The translations under genes were made by a program, and so were the position numbers. A DNA stretch of 64,000 bases. Origin: Limnephilus marmoratus (Eukaryota; Arthropoda; Insecta; Trichoptera; Limnephilidae). The stretch is taken from positions 53,295,058 to 53,359,057 of the forward strand of contig OU862919.1 in assembly GCA_917880885.1 (NCBI GenBank), in the 5' to 3' direction. The notes beneath the pieces are model-generated. The model ran no database searches, was not told the DNA's origin, and saw only the letters and a program-made list of their open reading frames with translations. Of the stretch, positions 1 to 11,400 are shown in pieces (position 1 is the first letter of the stretch; each line of letters begins with the position of its first letter).

Positions 1-1179
1 TTTGAAAAAAATAACATTTTCAGCTAAACAAAGTCAAATTCGGCGCCATGTTTGGCCAAATGTATTTAATGTACCTGATAAATGTTCGTTTTTAGTTTGG
101 TTAAGTTCAATAATTTGTGCGTAATTATGTATATTAAGGTTAAGTAGAGAAAGTGCTTAGATTAAGTAAGATTGAGGTTCCGTTCTTGTGCCGTCATGTG
201 GAAATTATCATCAAAACTGTCAAATCACGAAAAACATTGAATTTCAATTAAAAAAAAAGAAATTTAATGCATTTTTTACCATCCACCCCAACATAAATAG
301 TAGTTCTTGTAGTGCACATGACATATACAAAAACATCAAATACCACATTATATAACAATCAAAGCTTTCTAATAATGTATCCTGTACTTTCATGTTTTAA
401 TAAATTAATAACATGTCCTGTAAATAGATGAAGAAACGTAAACAGCAAAATAAAATTCAATAAAAAAAAAAATATCAAAATGGTCCTACTTAATGCAGAT
501 ATCTATTATTTGAGCAAAATTGTACTTATAAAACCAGAGAGTGAGATGTGTCTGATATTGATGTCAACAATAATTGATATTCTATTCCCTAACAAAGAAA
601 TAGCCAAGTATTGTTGACACAAACACTTATGGTTTTGATAATATATTTGTCCACCACAGAGAATGGGAAATCACTACAATTTCGTCCATTCATTATTAGG
701 TAGATACCTTCCCTATGACAGAGAGGAATTTGGGAGTAATAAAGTATCAAAAACGACATTCGTCGTATCTGGAATTTTATTTTGATAATGGGAAAGCCAA
801 ATGATAATAAAAAAATAATGTTAACACCGCGAAAGAGTCCCGATCGCCAAAATCATAAATAAACCAAACTACTTACTAGATTGATAACTTCGGATTTTCA
901 TAAGGGGAACGTTTCGACACTACTTAACCATAGATGCCAATAAATCAATTATATGACGTAACGCCGACCAGAATAGAGAAAACTCAATAAAAAGGCCCAA
1001 ACAATATGTATATAATCCTGCTTAAATAAAACCACCACAGAAATAAATACCACTCAGTTCTCGACAGTTTATCCATGGACATTCAAAGTTTTCTAATGGA
1101 CGCGTCACAATGACATCACGTAGATATTGAGTGTCTTTTATTCAATTACAAATTTGGATCGGAGTAATACCTCTCCTGG
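1..1179. other. AT-rich stretch, nothing recognised
   Basis: Low-GC sequence with short homopolymer runs. No frame of useful length, no structured RNA and no repeat that I can match to another place in the window. Confidence 0.5.
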
Positions 1180-1185
1180 CCCGAA

Positions 1186-1625
1186 TTCATCGCCACTACA
1201 GCTTCCCAATTGGGGTAAGTTGTGAAATTGAAGATAGTGAGGACTGTAAGGAGGGGAACGATACGAGATGTGGATGGAATTAAAATAAATCACTTGGTTA
1301 TTTGGATCGGGCCCTCTATCACGGTCGATTGATAAGGATTGATAGGATTGCTTTCAGTAACTTCTCATCCTTCCCTAGCATGACTGCAAAACGCCAATGA
1401 ATAAGTAACAGTTCATAATGACTAAGTGTTCTTAATATATTCCATGTCAACTGTTGTTTGTACGTTAGCAATCTGTCGTTGTCCTAGGAAACGATGAGAA
1501 GTTATCGAAAGTTATCATATTAATCCTTACCGTGCTAGGGGGCCAGGTCACGAAACCACCGCTAACCCTATTTCAAGCACAGTTTTGATTCTGAATGGTG
1601 TGATTTCACCAGGGCTATAATAAGA
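1186..1625 (+). repeat. Family C repeat, split by a small MITE
   Basis: The pieces at about 1186-1270 and 1542-1625 match the family C repeat seen at 23.5, 38.4, 56.1, 57.0 and 62.0 kb (markers: a block containing CCCAATTGGGGTA, later a block containing TTCTGAATGGTG). Between them sits about 270 bp with inverted ends: the left block ending CTCATCCTTCCCTAG near 1380 is the approximate reverse complement of the right block starting CTAGGAAACGATGAG near 1482, with imperfect pairing over about 75 bp. I read this as an old family C copy interrupted by a MITE. The orientation follows the other copies. Confidence 0.5.
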
Positions 1626-2190
1626 GGGCGGTGATAATTTAGAGAGAGAACAACTGAACATCTACCTCACTGTTTCTTCGCAGTGCTAAGCAGAGACGAT
1701 AGACCGCCAAGCTATTCTTTATACAATCCTTGCTCCATTTATAGTCCCATATTTCTAATCGTACTTACACATTATTCATTTTGACTCTTAGCATGCAAGT
1801 ATAATGGTATAATCATGTATTCATTACTCCTTCTACTTTCGCGTTATATATTCTCCTTAAGGCGCCGCAACCGGGCTCAAAAAGAAGAAGATGGAGAGAT
1901 ATGAAATTACGAATGTTAGAGGAGCGCGCTAGTATTAGAAGCGACAAAATCGATGCGAAACTTGTGAAAATGTTTAATAAAACACGACTCGCTTAAAATA
2001 GCTCAAAAATCTCGCGGGGTTGTCTTAAACAGCATTTAAAGAAACATTGTGAATTTTTTCATACATATAACTTGTAAAATAACTGACAAACGTGTTTATA
2101 ATAATTTTTGGAGCATACTTTGCGATTTTTTTCTATCGAGGGAATTTTATATAATTTGCGCTTCGGCGCGGGGAAAGTCATAAATAGATA

Positions 2191-2360
2191 TTATTGACTG
2201 GTTAGTGGTTGACTGGGCACCCTAGCATCGCGTGTTCGATTCCTCGGCTGGCTAAGTCCTCCATCACAACACAAGCAACATTTTCGGCTTTCTGTGGTGG
2301 TAGTAGGAGATTTTCAAATATTGTTGGGTTATTCGTAACCCGGGAATGTTAGTCTTTCTT
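2191..2360 (+). mobile_element. SINE family D (tRNA-derived head)
   Basis: The head looks like a tRNA-type pol III promoter: a box-A-like TGGTTAGTGGTTG about 45 bp before a good box B, GTGTTCGATTCC. The body (CTAAGTCCTCCATCACAAC and onward to CCCGGGAAT) is shared with copies at 45.7 kb (minus) and 63.6 kb (plus). Three copies with the same head-body junction support a genuine SINE family rather than a chance tRNA fragment. It is not a functional tRNA gene, because no cloverleaf closes. The 3' end runs into an A-rich stretch. Confidence 0.7.
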
Positions 2361-2379
2361 TTACAAAAAATAAAAAAAT

Positions 2380-3890
2380 TTAAAAAAATATCTTCAAGAA
2401 TAAAATATATTTTTAAGAGCTTTAAAACTTAACGTGTTTAAGGGAGATATGTAAGAAATCGGTAGAAATTCGGGTAGCGGCGGCTTAAGCTCCCATCTTC
2501 ATTAATCCACTCTAGATAAATTTAACAATAATCTAAGCGCCTTAGCGCGTTTTAAACTATTTAAAATTATGTTCGTATCTCCGCTTAATTCCGATAGCAA
2601 AATTTACAAGTTAATTCTAGATTATTATTCACACCTTTTTTAGGAAATGGTTTACCCATCTAATTAGTGCTCCTCATTTTCATGAAATTTTTTGGTAAAA
2701 CTTCTAAATAAATACGCCCAAATTATTGACACATCAATTTGTTTCATCATTAGTACAAGAAAACTATTGTAGATGGAAAAACATCTTCAAAGAAGCTAAT
2801 TAGGTAATTTTTGCGTACTTAGATTGAAATAGAACCTTCTGAAAAATGTCACATCATACTAACAAGATAAAAATCTGGTAAAAACACGGGATATTTCGAT
2901 ATTCAACAAATTTGAGCATTAATACTTCTTATACCATCCCTGGCGTAAATGTTATTTGAAGCAGTAATTAAGCTGAAACAAAATTTTATTTAAGTAATTT
3001 GTTATTTTTCAGAAGTACCTAAGCGGGGTGCGGACATTTCATAACGTTTTAATTTAATTTTGCAGTCGCTCAGTGTTGTTTTGTGAAACAAGAAAGCAAC
3101 ATTAGACAGTAACTAAAGAGTTTAGTTCTTCCGCTCAGAAGAATAATTCGATTGCTTTTAAACATTTTTTTAACTACGTGGTTGCTCATTTTGATCAGTG
3201 AAATAGTCGTCAATCTTGGAAAATGTCGTTTGCCGAAAGATATTTGGGATGAATGAGCTGAACAGGGATTAATAGCTTTAAATTTCCTGCTCAAACCCAT
3301 GTTCTGCAGGATATAAGGATAAACTACGGTCATAATATTACACCGAACAAAGTTTGTCATCTAAGATTAACTACGGTGAGATTACTTGAATCACATTTTG
3401 AAAGGTAATGTTCATGAGAATGAATATGTCAAAGGGAACTGGTTGAATCTCTGACAACTTCTGTGACAAATCGCCTGGGGACGTGGAACAAATTAGCACG
3501 CAGGTATCATCCTTTATGCTTGGTTGGAAGTTCTTGAATATTATTTTACTGTCTCCGGCTCAATTTTCATTCCAAATGAAAAAATATTTCTTCTCTCCGA
3601 GCATACACTAAGCGCTAAAAGAATCAATTTAATATCTTATTATAAATAGATTTTATATTTTGAACTGTGAATTGCACACTTCTATGACATGTCTACATAT
3701 TGATTCGCCAGATTTATGAAACATTATTATTATTTTTCTTTCTTATCTTTAATTATCGAAATCGATTATGTACCTTCATAATTCAATAACAATACTACGC
3801 CATTAATTTGTAATAAATGCTTGTACAGAGAAGCACAATACACGCGTAGCCAAAGTCAAGCTGGTCTCTTAGAAGTTGGGCGTATTAAAC
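2380..3890. other. AT-rich stretch without recognisable gene
   Basis: Only short frames occur here (the longest is about 96 codons on the minus strand near 3070-3360). None shows a domain, a signal peptide or biased composition. I see no repeat shared with other parts of the window. Confidence 0.45.
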
Positions 3891-3894
3891 AGAG

Positions 3895-4395
3895 CCGCAG
3901 ATACTTTGATAGTATATAACTACTGCTGAGCCTGTATAAATCGCAAGTGTGCCCCAATGTTGAATTTGGCAGCCACCTCTGGTCTCGAGCTTCGAAATTC
4001 TTGAAAAAAATCCTGTGCAGAAACAGGCGGTTCGTTTGATAGATTGCAATTTTTAGAGCCCAGGCGTTAGGTAGATTGTTCTACCGGTATTACAATGGAA
4101 GATGTCCCAAAGAACTAGCATCATTGATGCCTTCCGCATAGATTCATAGTCGAGAAATACGCCTAACATATGTACACGGTTGACATTTGTCACATGAGAA
4201 CGGTGGTGGTGTGTCGCTTCTACGACTAGTTCTTGAGTTCAACAGCTCGGATGTGGAATGATTTGCCGGGCTGTGTGTTTCCTCCCTCCTACAACATGGG
4301 CTCCTTATGGCGCTTGTTTACTCCTTCCTTTCCTCAAAAAGGCACGAGGATGACACGAGGGAAATTATTTTCCCCAGGGCCTCTTATGTGGAAAA
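3895..4395 (+). pseudogene. LINE-A 3' fragment (reverse transcriptase C-terminus)
   Basis: Decayed 3' end of a non-LTR retrotransposon. Broken translation gives pieces such as PNVEFGSHLW, then near the end RMWNDLP followed by FPPSYNMG, the pattern found at the extreme C-terminus of Jockey/CR1-type ORF2 proteins (RLWNxLP...FPxxYNxxxFK). The same region exists in better condition at 62.4-63.0 kb (minus) and 18.8-19.1 kb (plus). Several stops and frameshifts make it non-functional. It ends in a degenerate copy of the hairpin that also ends SINE family B. Confidence 0.65.
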
Positions 4396-4399
4396 TAAA

Positions 4400-4880
4400 A
4401 AAAGAATTTAAAAAATTTGAGTACAGAGAGAATCATTTTCTAAAAAACTAATTTCGGTCGAAATCAAAGAGTGATGGAAAATCTATCACGTGAGTGCTGA
4501 CTTTATTGATGACTGATTGTGGATTTGTGGAATCATTTGATTTAAATTAAGATTTGGAATCCAGACAAGTTTTGAGATATCGTGGTCTCCTTTAGATATG
4601 AAGTCATCATTTGTATTATTTGGAGACAGCTAGCTGATTCAAAATGATTTTAAACTTAATGTATGAGTATGATTTAATTACAATATTAATTATTAAAAGC
4701 GTATAATAAGGAATTTCAGCGGCGATACGGAATCTTTAGACCATTCGCCAAATTAATTATCAAATACCACTCCAGGCGTTTTCCGGAACACAGAATGGGC
4801 TCTTTCCAGATATTTAATTACCAAAACAATTTGATATTCATACTTTATTCTTCGTACTATGGCAGGAGCCAAGCCATCTT
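4400..4880. other. Unassigned AT-rich spacer
   Basis: No coding frame, repeat or RNA recognised between the LINE-A fragment and the MITE at 4882. Confidence 0.4.
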
Positions 4881-4881
4881 A

Positions 4882-5047
4882 GGGAACGTACCCATACTAC
4901 GTGACACGTTTAGGGGGGGGGGGGGGGATCTTCAAAATGTCACGCTCCATACAAATGAGCGGCGGGTTGCTTAGGATTTTGGTCACCGGGGGGGGGGGGG
5001 GGTTAAAAATTGCAAAAAGTTGGTCACGTAGTATGGGTACGTTCCTT
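4882..5047. mobile_element. Mariner-type MITE with two poly-G tracts
   Basis: A 166-bp element with about 22-bp inverted ends: left GGAACGTACCCATACTACGT, right the reverse complement ending TACGTTCC. It is flanked by TA on each side (4880-4881 and 5048-5049), as expected for Tc1/mariner-type integration. The interior has two uninterrupted G runs of about 14-16 (near 4914-4927 and 4988-5002). It has no coding capacity. The two termini differ by about one base at the very tip. Confidence 0.7.
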
Positions 5048-5049
5048 TA

Positions 5050-5489
5050 CGTAAAGGGCTGCAAGAGATCGGCCGGTTACCTAAATATTTTTTTTGGCAC
5101 TGGCAACATAAAATCAAAATCATTATCAAAATAAAAAAAAATTCCATGCACGTCGCTCACAATAAAGGGTTTTTCTTATTTATTTTTAAATTCCATTCTT
5201 GTGTTCGCACCCGTCCAGTTTTCCGTTCGTGCGCAATCAGTAACTGGCTTTTTCGTGATTAATTGTTTTGTCCGCTGGTCACTCGTAATAAAGTGTGAAG
5301 AGTTTTTGTACGAATTTGAATTTAAAAAACGAGCCTTTGACGAGAAATCAACGTTTTATTGCTATGTTCGCGAGGGGTGTTATACTACAAATATTCATCA
5401 AATAAAATGATTTTTTTTTGGAACACAAGTTTTTAGCATGATTATTTAGCATAGCGTGAGAGCTATTTTATTCGTTTATTATTATTTTT
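5050..5489. other. Unassigned spacer
   Basis: Short frames only (61-69 codons), with no recognisable domain. Nothing else is supported. Confidence 0.35.
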
Positions 5490-5925
5490 TTACATCAGCT
5501 CCACACAAGAGGCGCTTAGAAAAAACTGACAGGACCTGGGTCATCTTTGGTGATACTCTCTGGAGGGCCTATTTAGGCAATGGATATGAGGGGTTGGTCA
5601 GAATCAAGGGGTCAACAAGTCCAGGAGTGACGGACGTATGAATCTATCCCTCCTGCTGCAGTGCAAGATGATGGGTCGAAAGAGACCATCTCCAGAGGTT
5701 AAGGGTCTCCCCAAACCAGCCTCTCCTGATTTGACCAGCCATGTAGCTGGTGAGTAGGCGCATCCCCGGCCAAGACTTGTCCAAGACGTCACCCAATGAA
5801 CTCGGGCACCCCTGCTAAATTATCAAGCGTAGCAAACCACTTCTTGGTAATCTATGGCAGAGGTGTTGGTCATCCAATAAATGGTTGCCGGGGTGGCGGT
5901 ACCCAAACCCGCCTCCTAATAAACT
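5490..5925 (-). mobile_element. SINE family B copy 1
   Basis: Full-length minus-strand copy of the repeat also found at 16.5, 17.2 (minus), 46.4, 54.7-55.4 (minus, interrupted), 60.6 and 63.9 kb. Family landmarks in sense order are GGGTACCGCC, ATTTATTGGAT, TTAGCAGGGGTGCCC, CGTCACTCCTGGA and a 3' end GTGTGGAGCT plus a short A-rich tail. Nothing in it codes for protein. No convincing box A/box B pair is visible, so the pol III origin is unproven. Confidence 0.7.
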
Positions 5926-6160
5926 TGTATTATATTTTGCATTATTTATATATTTTTTCAGGTTCTCCATAAAACAGTTATACACTAATGTATCGTAGGT
6001 CTACTGGCAAAGTCCACTAAGTCACTTAAACACAATCCTGGGATAATCGCATTTCAATATTTAGCAATTTTGAAAAGGCTTTTAGTGGAAGAATATCTGC
6101 AAAATGTTTTTTTTTTATTATTTTATAATTTAGAATGAACGCTTAAGTACCTTTTCAATA

Positions 6161-6169
6161 CACAATATT
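6161..6169. repeat. 9-bp target-site duplication, left
   Basis: CACAATATT here is repeated exactly at 6892-6900, directly outside the two ends of the foldback element. Confidence 0.7.
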
Positions 6170-6891
6170 GGTTCCATGACAGTTCATCCTGCGACAATTC
6201 ATCCGGCGACAGTTCATCCTGCGACAGTTCATCCGGCCGACAGTTCATCCTGCCGACAGTTCATCCTGCCGACAGTTCATCCCGCCGACAATTCATCCGG
6301 CGACAATTCATCCTGCTTGATCATTTAGAAGATTTTTTCTTCAAGTAAGTATGCAAAGAGGATATACGGCCGTACAACCAAAATCGATATACTTATATCT
6401 AAAGGCATCTTGAGTGGATATCCGCTGTAAAAATATTTTTACTAACAATAATTTCGACTCTTGACAACCTAACGTAACCTAACCTAACCTAACCTTACCT
6501 AACCTAACCTAACCTAACCTAACCTAACCTAACCTAACCTAACCTATAAGTATAACCTATAAGTATGTCGTATTTTGTTCTTCGCGCATGCTTCTTCGGA
6601 GAGTCGAAATTATTGTTAGTAAAAATATTTTTACAGCGGATTTCCACTCAAGATGCCTTCAGATATAAGTATATCGATTTTGGTTGTACGGCCGTATATC
6701 CTCTTTGCATACTTACTTGAAGAAAAAATCTTCTAAATGATCAGGCAGGATGAATTGTCGCCGGATGAATTGTCGGCGGGACGAACTGTCGACAGGATGA
6801 ACTGTCGGCAGGATGAACTGTCGGCCGGATGAACTGTCGCAGGATGAACTGTCGCCGAATGAATTGTCGCAGGACGAATTGTCGGGTCACC
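6170..6891. mobile_element. Foldback element with minisatellite arms
   Basis: A 722-bp inverted-repeat element. The outer arms (about 6178-6321 and 6741-6885) are built from 15-16-bp tandem units of the type GACAGTTCATCCTGC and its complement. The inner arms (about 6322-6455 and 6596-6740) are unique sequence, nearly perfect reverse complements (for example GGATATACGGCCGTACAACC on the left). The loop holds a telomere-type repeat. Perfect 9-bp direct repeats flank it. A 9-bp duplication fits Mutator-like or Merlin-like transposases, and the GG-rich tips are compatible with Merlin. No transposase is encoded, so it is non-autonomous. The superfamily assignment is inference. Confidence 0.8.
6466..6545. 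repeat. Interstitial telomeric repeat (CCTAA)n
   Basis: Sixteen consecutive 5-bp units of AACCT/CCTAA, 14 perfect and two with one substitution (AACGT, TACCT). This is the complement of TTAGG, the ancestral arthropod telomere repeat. It lies in the loop of the foldback element, not at a chromosome end. Confidence 0.85.
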
Positions 6892-6900
6892 CACAATATT
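6892..6900. repeat. 9-bp target-site duplication, right
   Basis: Exact copy of the CACAATATT at 6161-6169. Confidence 0.7.
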
Positions 6901-7435
6901 AGTTGATAGCAATAACAGCAACCTTTAATCAAATATTTATAAAAAAATGAGCCTGACTTAGTGGGTTTTACCGGTCAATAATGACTTTTGTGTGCTTTGA
7001 TTGTTAAGCGTATATGATACCCTCGTAACATTTCGTAATCTGTCAAAATGTGTTTATTTTTACATCGCTAGATGGCAGTAGGGGCGTCTATCCAGATTTC
7101 AAAAGGTCAACATTATAATTGCGTTATGATTGTTATGAACATCCAAGCACAGTATTTTTAAAAATCGAAGTAAAAAACAAACTAATAACAAAGTGTGGTT
7201 TGTTTATGGAACTTATTATGTTGGTAGAGTATTTAGTATGATCCTTTTTATAAATGTTTCATAATTTGCTTGTTCATGGTCCTTTCAAATGGTCCTTTCA
7301 TCGTTTCCATAATAAACAACGTTTGGAATCTCGTGGTTAACATTTGGAGTCGATTTAATGAAGTTTTTTTTTTTTAATTTAACTTCTAAATATTCAGTCG
7401 TTAATTGATTTTAAACTATATTTTCTAGAATTCAT
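6901..7435. other. AT-rich spacer before the BEL element
   Basis: No gene or repeat recognised. It includes near-duplicate phrases around 7276-7300 (GGTCCTTTCA twice), too short to interpret. Confidence 0.4.
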
Positions 7436-7817
7436 TGTTAGGTTTGGCTTCGATTAAAATCAAATAATGTAAGTTTTTAGATCTTCAAAACTTCAACAAT
7501 AATTCCAAGGTAGATCAAAGATAAATTTATTGGCAATAATGTACAACAATCCAATCCAAATAAATTATTAAAGCCCCCCAACGGACTGATAATATAACGT
7601 TTCCTTTTAAAGGCAAACTAATGCAGAAAGAGGTAGAAAATAATTAATTCATCCTATTTATAAACTTACAACAGGGTCCATTGGAAAGGGAAAATTATAG
7701 CCACTCCTGACATCTATGGGCAAATCTTCGAACTACAACTATGCCTGACATCTTTGTCAGAAGCAGAGAAACATTTCAACCCTTGCCCAACTAAATACCA
7801 ACTTTAATTTCTTAACA
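7436..7817 (-). repeat. BEL 3' LTR
   Basis: 382 bp, TG...CA on either strand. It differs from the 5' LTR by about four substitutions (for example TTTGGC against TTTTGC near its edge). Confidence 0.9.
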
Positions 7818-7821
7818 TATA

Positions 7822-7830
7822 CTCCCCCCG
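7822..7830 (-). promoter_or_regulatory. Polypurine tract of the BEL element
   Basis: On the minus strand CGGGGGGAG lies four bases before the 3' LTR. It is the expected site for plus-strand DNA priming. Confidence 0.7.
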
Positions 7831-8446
7831 AAAAAGGGAACGGAGGTCACCTTTTTCTAAGATACCAAAAAAATAAGAATAAAAAATCAAACACCTAAAT
7901 ATAAACATATGCTAAAATCAATTTGGAAGAAACAAAAATAATAATAATTTAACTTTAACTAAAACATAAAAATTTCCAAATAATAACTATCCTATTTCTA
8001 AGAACTATTAATAATAATTTAATTATTAATAAACATTATAACTTCATTTCAAAACAAGAATTTCTAATTTTAAGAATAAAAAATAAATAAATAGCAATCT
8101 TGAGATCTTGACGTGCGAAGCTCGTTGGTCTTCCTTCTAGGTTTGAATGCTCGGATATGGTTCCATCTTGAATCTTGAAGGGTGTAGAAAAATTGATATT
8201 TAAATTAGAATTTTAAGCCTCTTGCTGTTTTTGATTTAAATTAAATTTGTAGTTTTGCTTTAAATTAATTATTTAAATCTTGATTTATTTCTTGAAACAT
8301 TGTTTTTTTTAAAATAACTTTTTTAGAAAATAACTTTTCACTGCCACTTGGTTTTACTTGCGGGAAGTTTATTAGATTTCTGCGTCGAGCTTTTTCTTGT
8401 GGAACCTTGAATTATTTTCTTCATCGGTTTTTCTTGTGTAAAAACT
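7831..8446 (-). other. BEL 3' untranslated region
   Basis: AT-rich DNA between the polyprotein stop and the 3' purine tract. A short imperfect duplication around AATTATTTTCTTCATC lies next to the stop (8411-8465). No additional frame such as an envelope gene is present. Confidence 0.6.
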
Positions 8447-11400
8447 TCAATTATTTTCTTCATCAGTTTTTGTATGAACATCATTTGCGTCGGGTCCGTT
8501 GTCTTCTATTGGTAGCAGACATAATTTTGAAATGGCCCTCTGGATTATGCCCTTCGAAGTGATGATGGTCGCCACGCGAACTCGTCCATCAGCGCCAGGA
8601 TGTACGGCGCTCACCCGTCCCAGCCTCCAGTAGCAAGAAGGGACGTTGTCCTCCTTCAGTATTACCATGTCGCCAGGCTGTAACTGTCCTTGACTCCTGT
8701 TAGTCCATTTGTTCCTGGTTTGTAGCTCTGCCAGGTACTCCTTCCGCCACCTCGACCAAAACATTTGAACAATTTGTATTAGTTTTTGGTAATTATTTAA
8801 TCGATTGAACGTGATATGTTCCAAATTTTGCTCTGGAATCGCTGCCATACTAGTTCCTATGAGAAAGTGACCAGGGGTCAAGAGATTAAGGTCATAAGGG
8901 TCATTTGATAAGGGAGTCAGTGGCCTGGAGTTTAAGCAAGATTCAATTTGACATAACACCGTACTAATTTCTTCGTACGTTAATGAAGCGATACTTGTTA
9001 TTCTTTTTAAGTGATGTTTAACTGATTTTATCCCGGCTTCCCATAGCCCCCCAAAGTTCGGGGCACGAGGCGGTATAAATCTCCACTGAATACCTAATGT
9101 GGATAAATATTTATCAATTTTATCATTAGACATATTTAAAAAATTATAAATTTCCTTTAATTCATTATTAGCCGCTTTAAAATTGGTTGCATTGTCTGAG
9201 AACATTTTACTTGGTCTACCACGACGCGAGATAAATCGTTTCAAAGCGTTTAAAAAGCTTTCTGCGCTCAAAGACAGCACAACTTCTAAGTGCACTGCCT
9301 TAGATGCCATGCATACAAATAAGCAAATATATGATTTAACGCTATGGGTTTTTCTGTGAATACCCGATTTTATCAGTATTGGACCGGAATAGTCGACTGC
9401 TGTCATTTGAAATGGCCTGCATTCAGTTATTCTTTCAGCTGGTAGGTCGGCCATCAACTGCTGTTCTGGTTTGGGATTATATCTATAACAAATTATACAT
9501 TTTTTAATCCTTTTTACTACATTCTTTCCCTTAATCGGCCAAAATTTCATTCTAATCAACGCCAATAATGACTGCGTTCCCGAGTGTAAGTTCAAGTAAT
9601 GATAGTGTCTTACAATTAGCTCTGTTATTTTATGATGTGAAGGTAATATAATTGGGTGCTGCTGGTTTTCATCTACTATTTTACCTTTGGAGAGTCTTCC
9701 CCCCACTCGAATTAGATCCCTTTCAATAAAAGGATCTAATGACTTTAAAAAACTATTTCTAGGTATATTACCGTCATTATTTAAAGCTCGAATTTCGACG
9801 CTGAAACAGTATGATTGCGCCCGAGATATTAATTTATTTACTGAATTTTCCAACTCACTAACTGTTAATTTACCATAGCGGCGCTGCGAAGGGTTTTTAC
9901 AATTAAACTGAAATCTAATAATGTATGCCGTTACTCTTTGTAATTTGGAAAAACTAGAATATCTATTAAAAATGTCCCAGTCCTGTTTCACTGCAGACAA
10001 CAGTGCCGAGCTTGTCTTGATCTCTGGCGGATCAATACAAAATGTGTCAGCATTCGGCCAGCACGCTGAATCCAGTATCAGCCAAGCTGGACCATGCCAC
10101 CAAATGCTGGAAATTAACAATTGTGAAACACCGGTTCCTCTGGAGAGCACATCTGCTGCATTGTCTTCCGACCTTACATGTTTCCATTGCTCCGGCTGAC
10201 TGGTTTCCTGGATTTCCGCCACCCGATTCGCAACGAAAGTGTTCCATCTTGCAGGCTGCTCCCTGACCCAGCACAGTACTATTTGAGAATCGCACCAGTA
10301 TGTTGTATGTATATCCGGTGTACATATAGCTTCTTTAATATAATTCACTAACTTTGTCAATAATACAGCTCCACATAATTCTAATTTGGGTAGAGACACG
10401 CTTTTCAAAGGTGCTACCCGTGACTTGGACATTATCAAATTGGAGTATCTCTTACCCAATTTATCAGTAGACATCAGGTAGACACAGGCCGAATATGCCT
10501 TCTCTGAGGCATCACAAAATCCATGTAGCTGTAAATTTACATGATCTTGACATTGAATCTTTCTACCTATTCTTAAATTATTTAATTGAGGCAGTTCACT
10601 CACATAAGCTTCCCATGTCTTCAACATGTCATGTGGAATAGGCTCATCCCACTGAACCTTCGTCTGCCACAATTTTTGCATCAACAATTTAGCAACAACA
10701 GTGACAGGACCTATTAATCCTAAAGGGTCAAATATGGACGCAATGCTTGATAGCATTTGTCGTTTGCTAACAATTGGATTTTTTATTAACTTCACCGTGT
10801 ATAAGAAATTATCCTGTTGGTTATTCCATGACAAGCCTAATATTTTGCTGTCATTTGAATCTGTACTAATAATCATATCCGACATGCTTTCTTGCTTTGA
10901 ACATAATGAGGGCAAATTTGATCGCCATTTTCTCAAGTTCATTCCAGCGGATGCCATGATAGATATTAATTGCTCTTTAATTAATAAACAGCTTTCTTCT
11001 GTTTCATCACCAGTAAGCAAATCATCCATGTAAAAATTATTCTTTATAATCTGACTGACCTTGTGGTTTGATGACATATTTTCATTTCCCAACTGCTCAA
11101 GGCATCTAGTTGCCAAAAATGATGACGGCCCCAGACCGTAGGTAACGGTGTTAAGCTGATAATGCTGAATTTCCTCCTCCGGGAAATTTTTCCATATTAT
11201 ACGCTGTAGATCCCTGTCTTCGGGTCGCACCAATATCTGTCTGTACATTTTCTCTATATCTGCTGTTATCACGTACTGGTGCTTTCTGAAACATATCAAT
11301 TGTGCAGCTAAATCTTTCTGTAAAACAGGTCCTATCATGAGCGCATCGTTTAAGGATATACCAGTGGATGATTTTGCAGAACCGTCAAATACTACTCGAG

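Noticed and set aside
2191..2262. Functional tRNA gene (also at 45.8, 55.9, 57.4 and 62.3 kb)
   Set aside because: Only box A/box B are recognisable. The stems do not close and the sequence continues into SINE bodies.
6466..6545. CCTAA tract as a chromosome end
   Set aside because: It is only 80 bp, lies in the loop of a transposon-like inverted repeat, and is followed by normal sequence on both sides.
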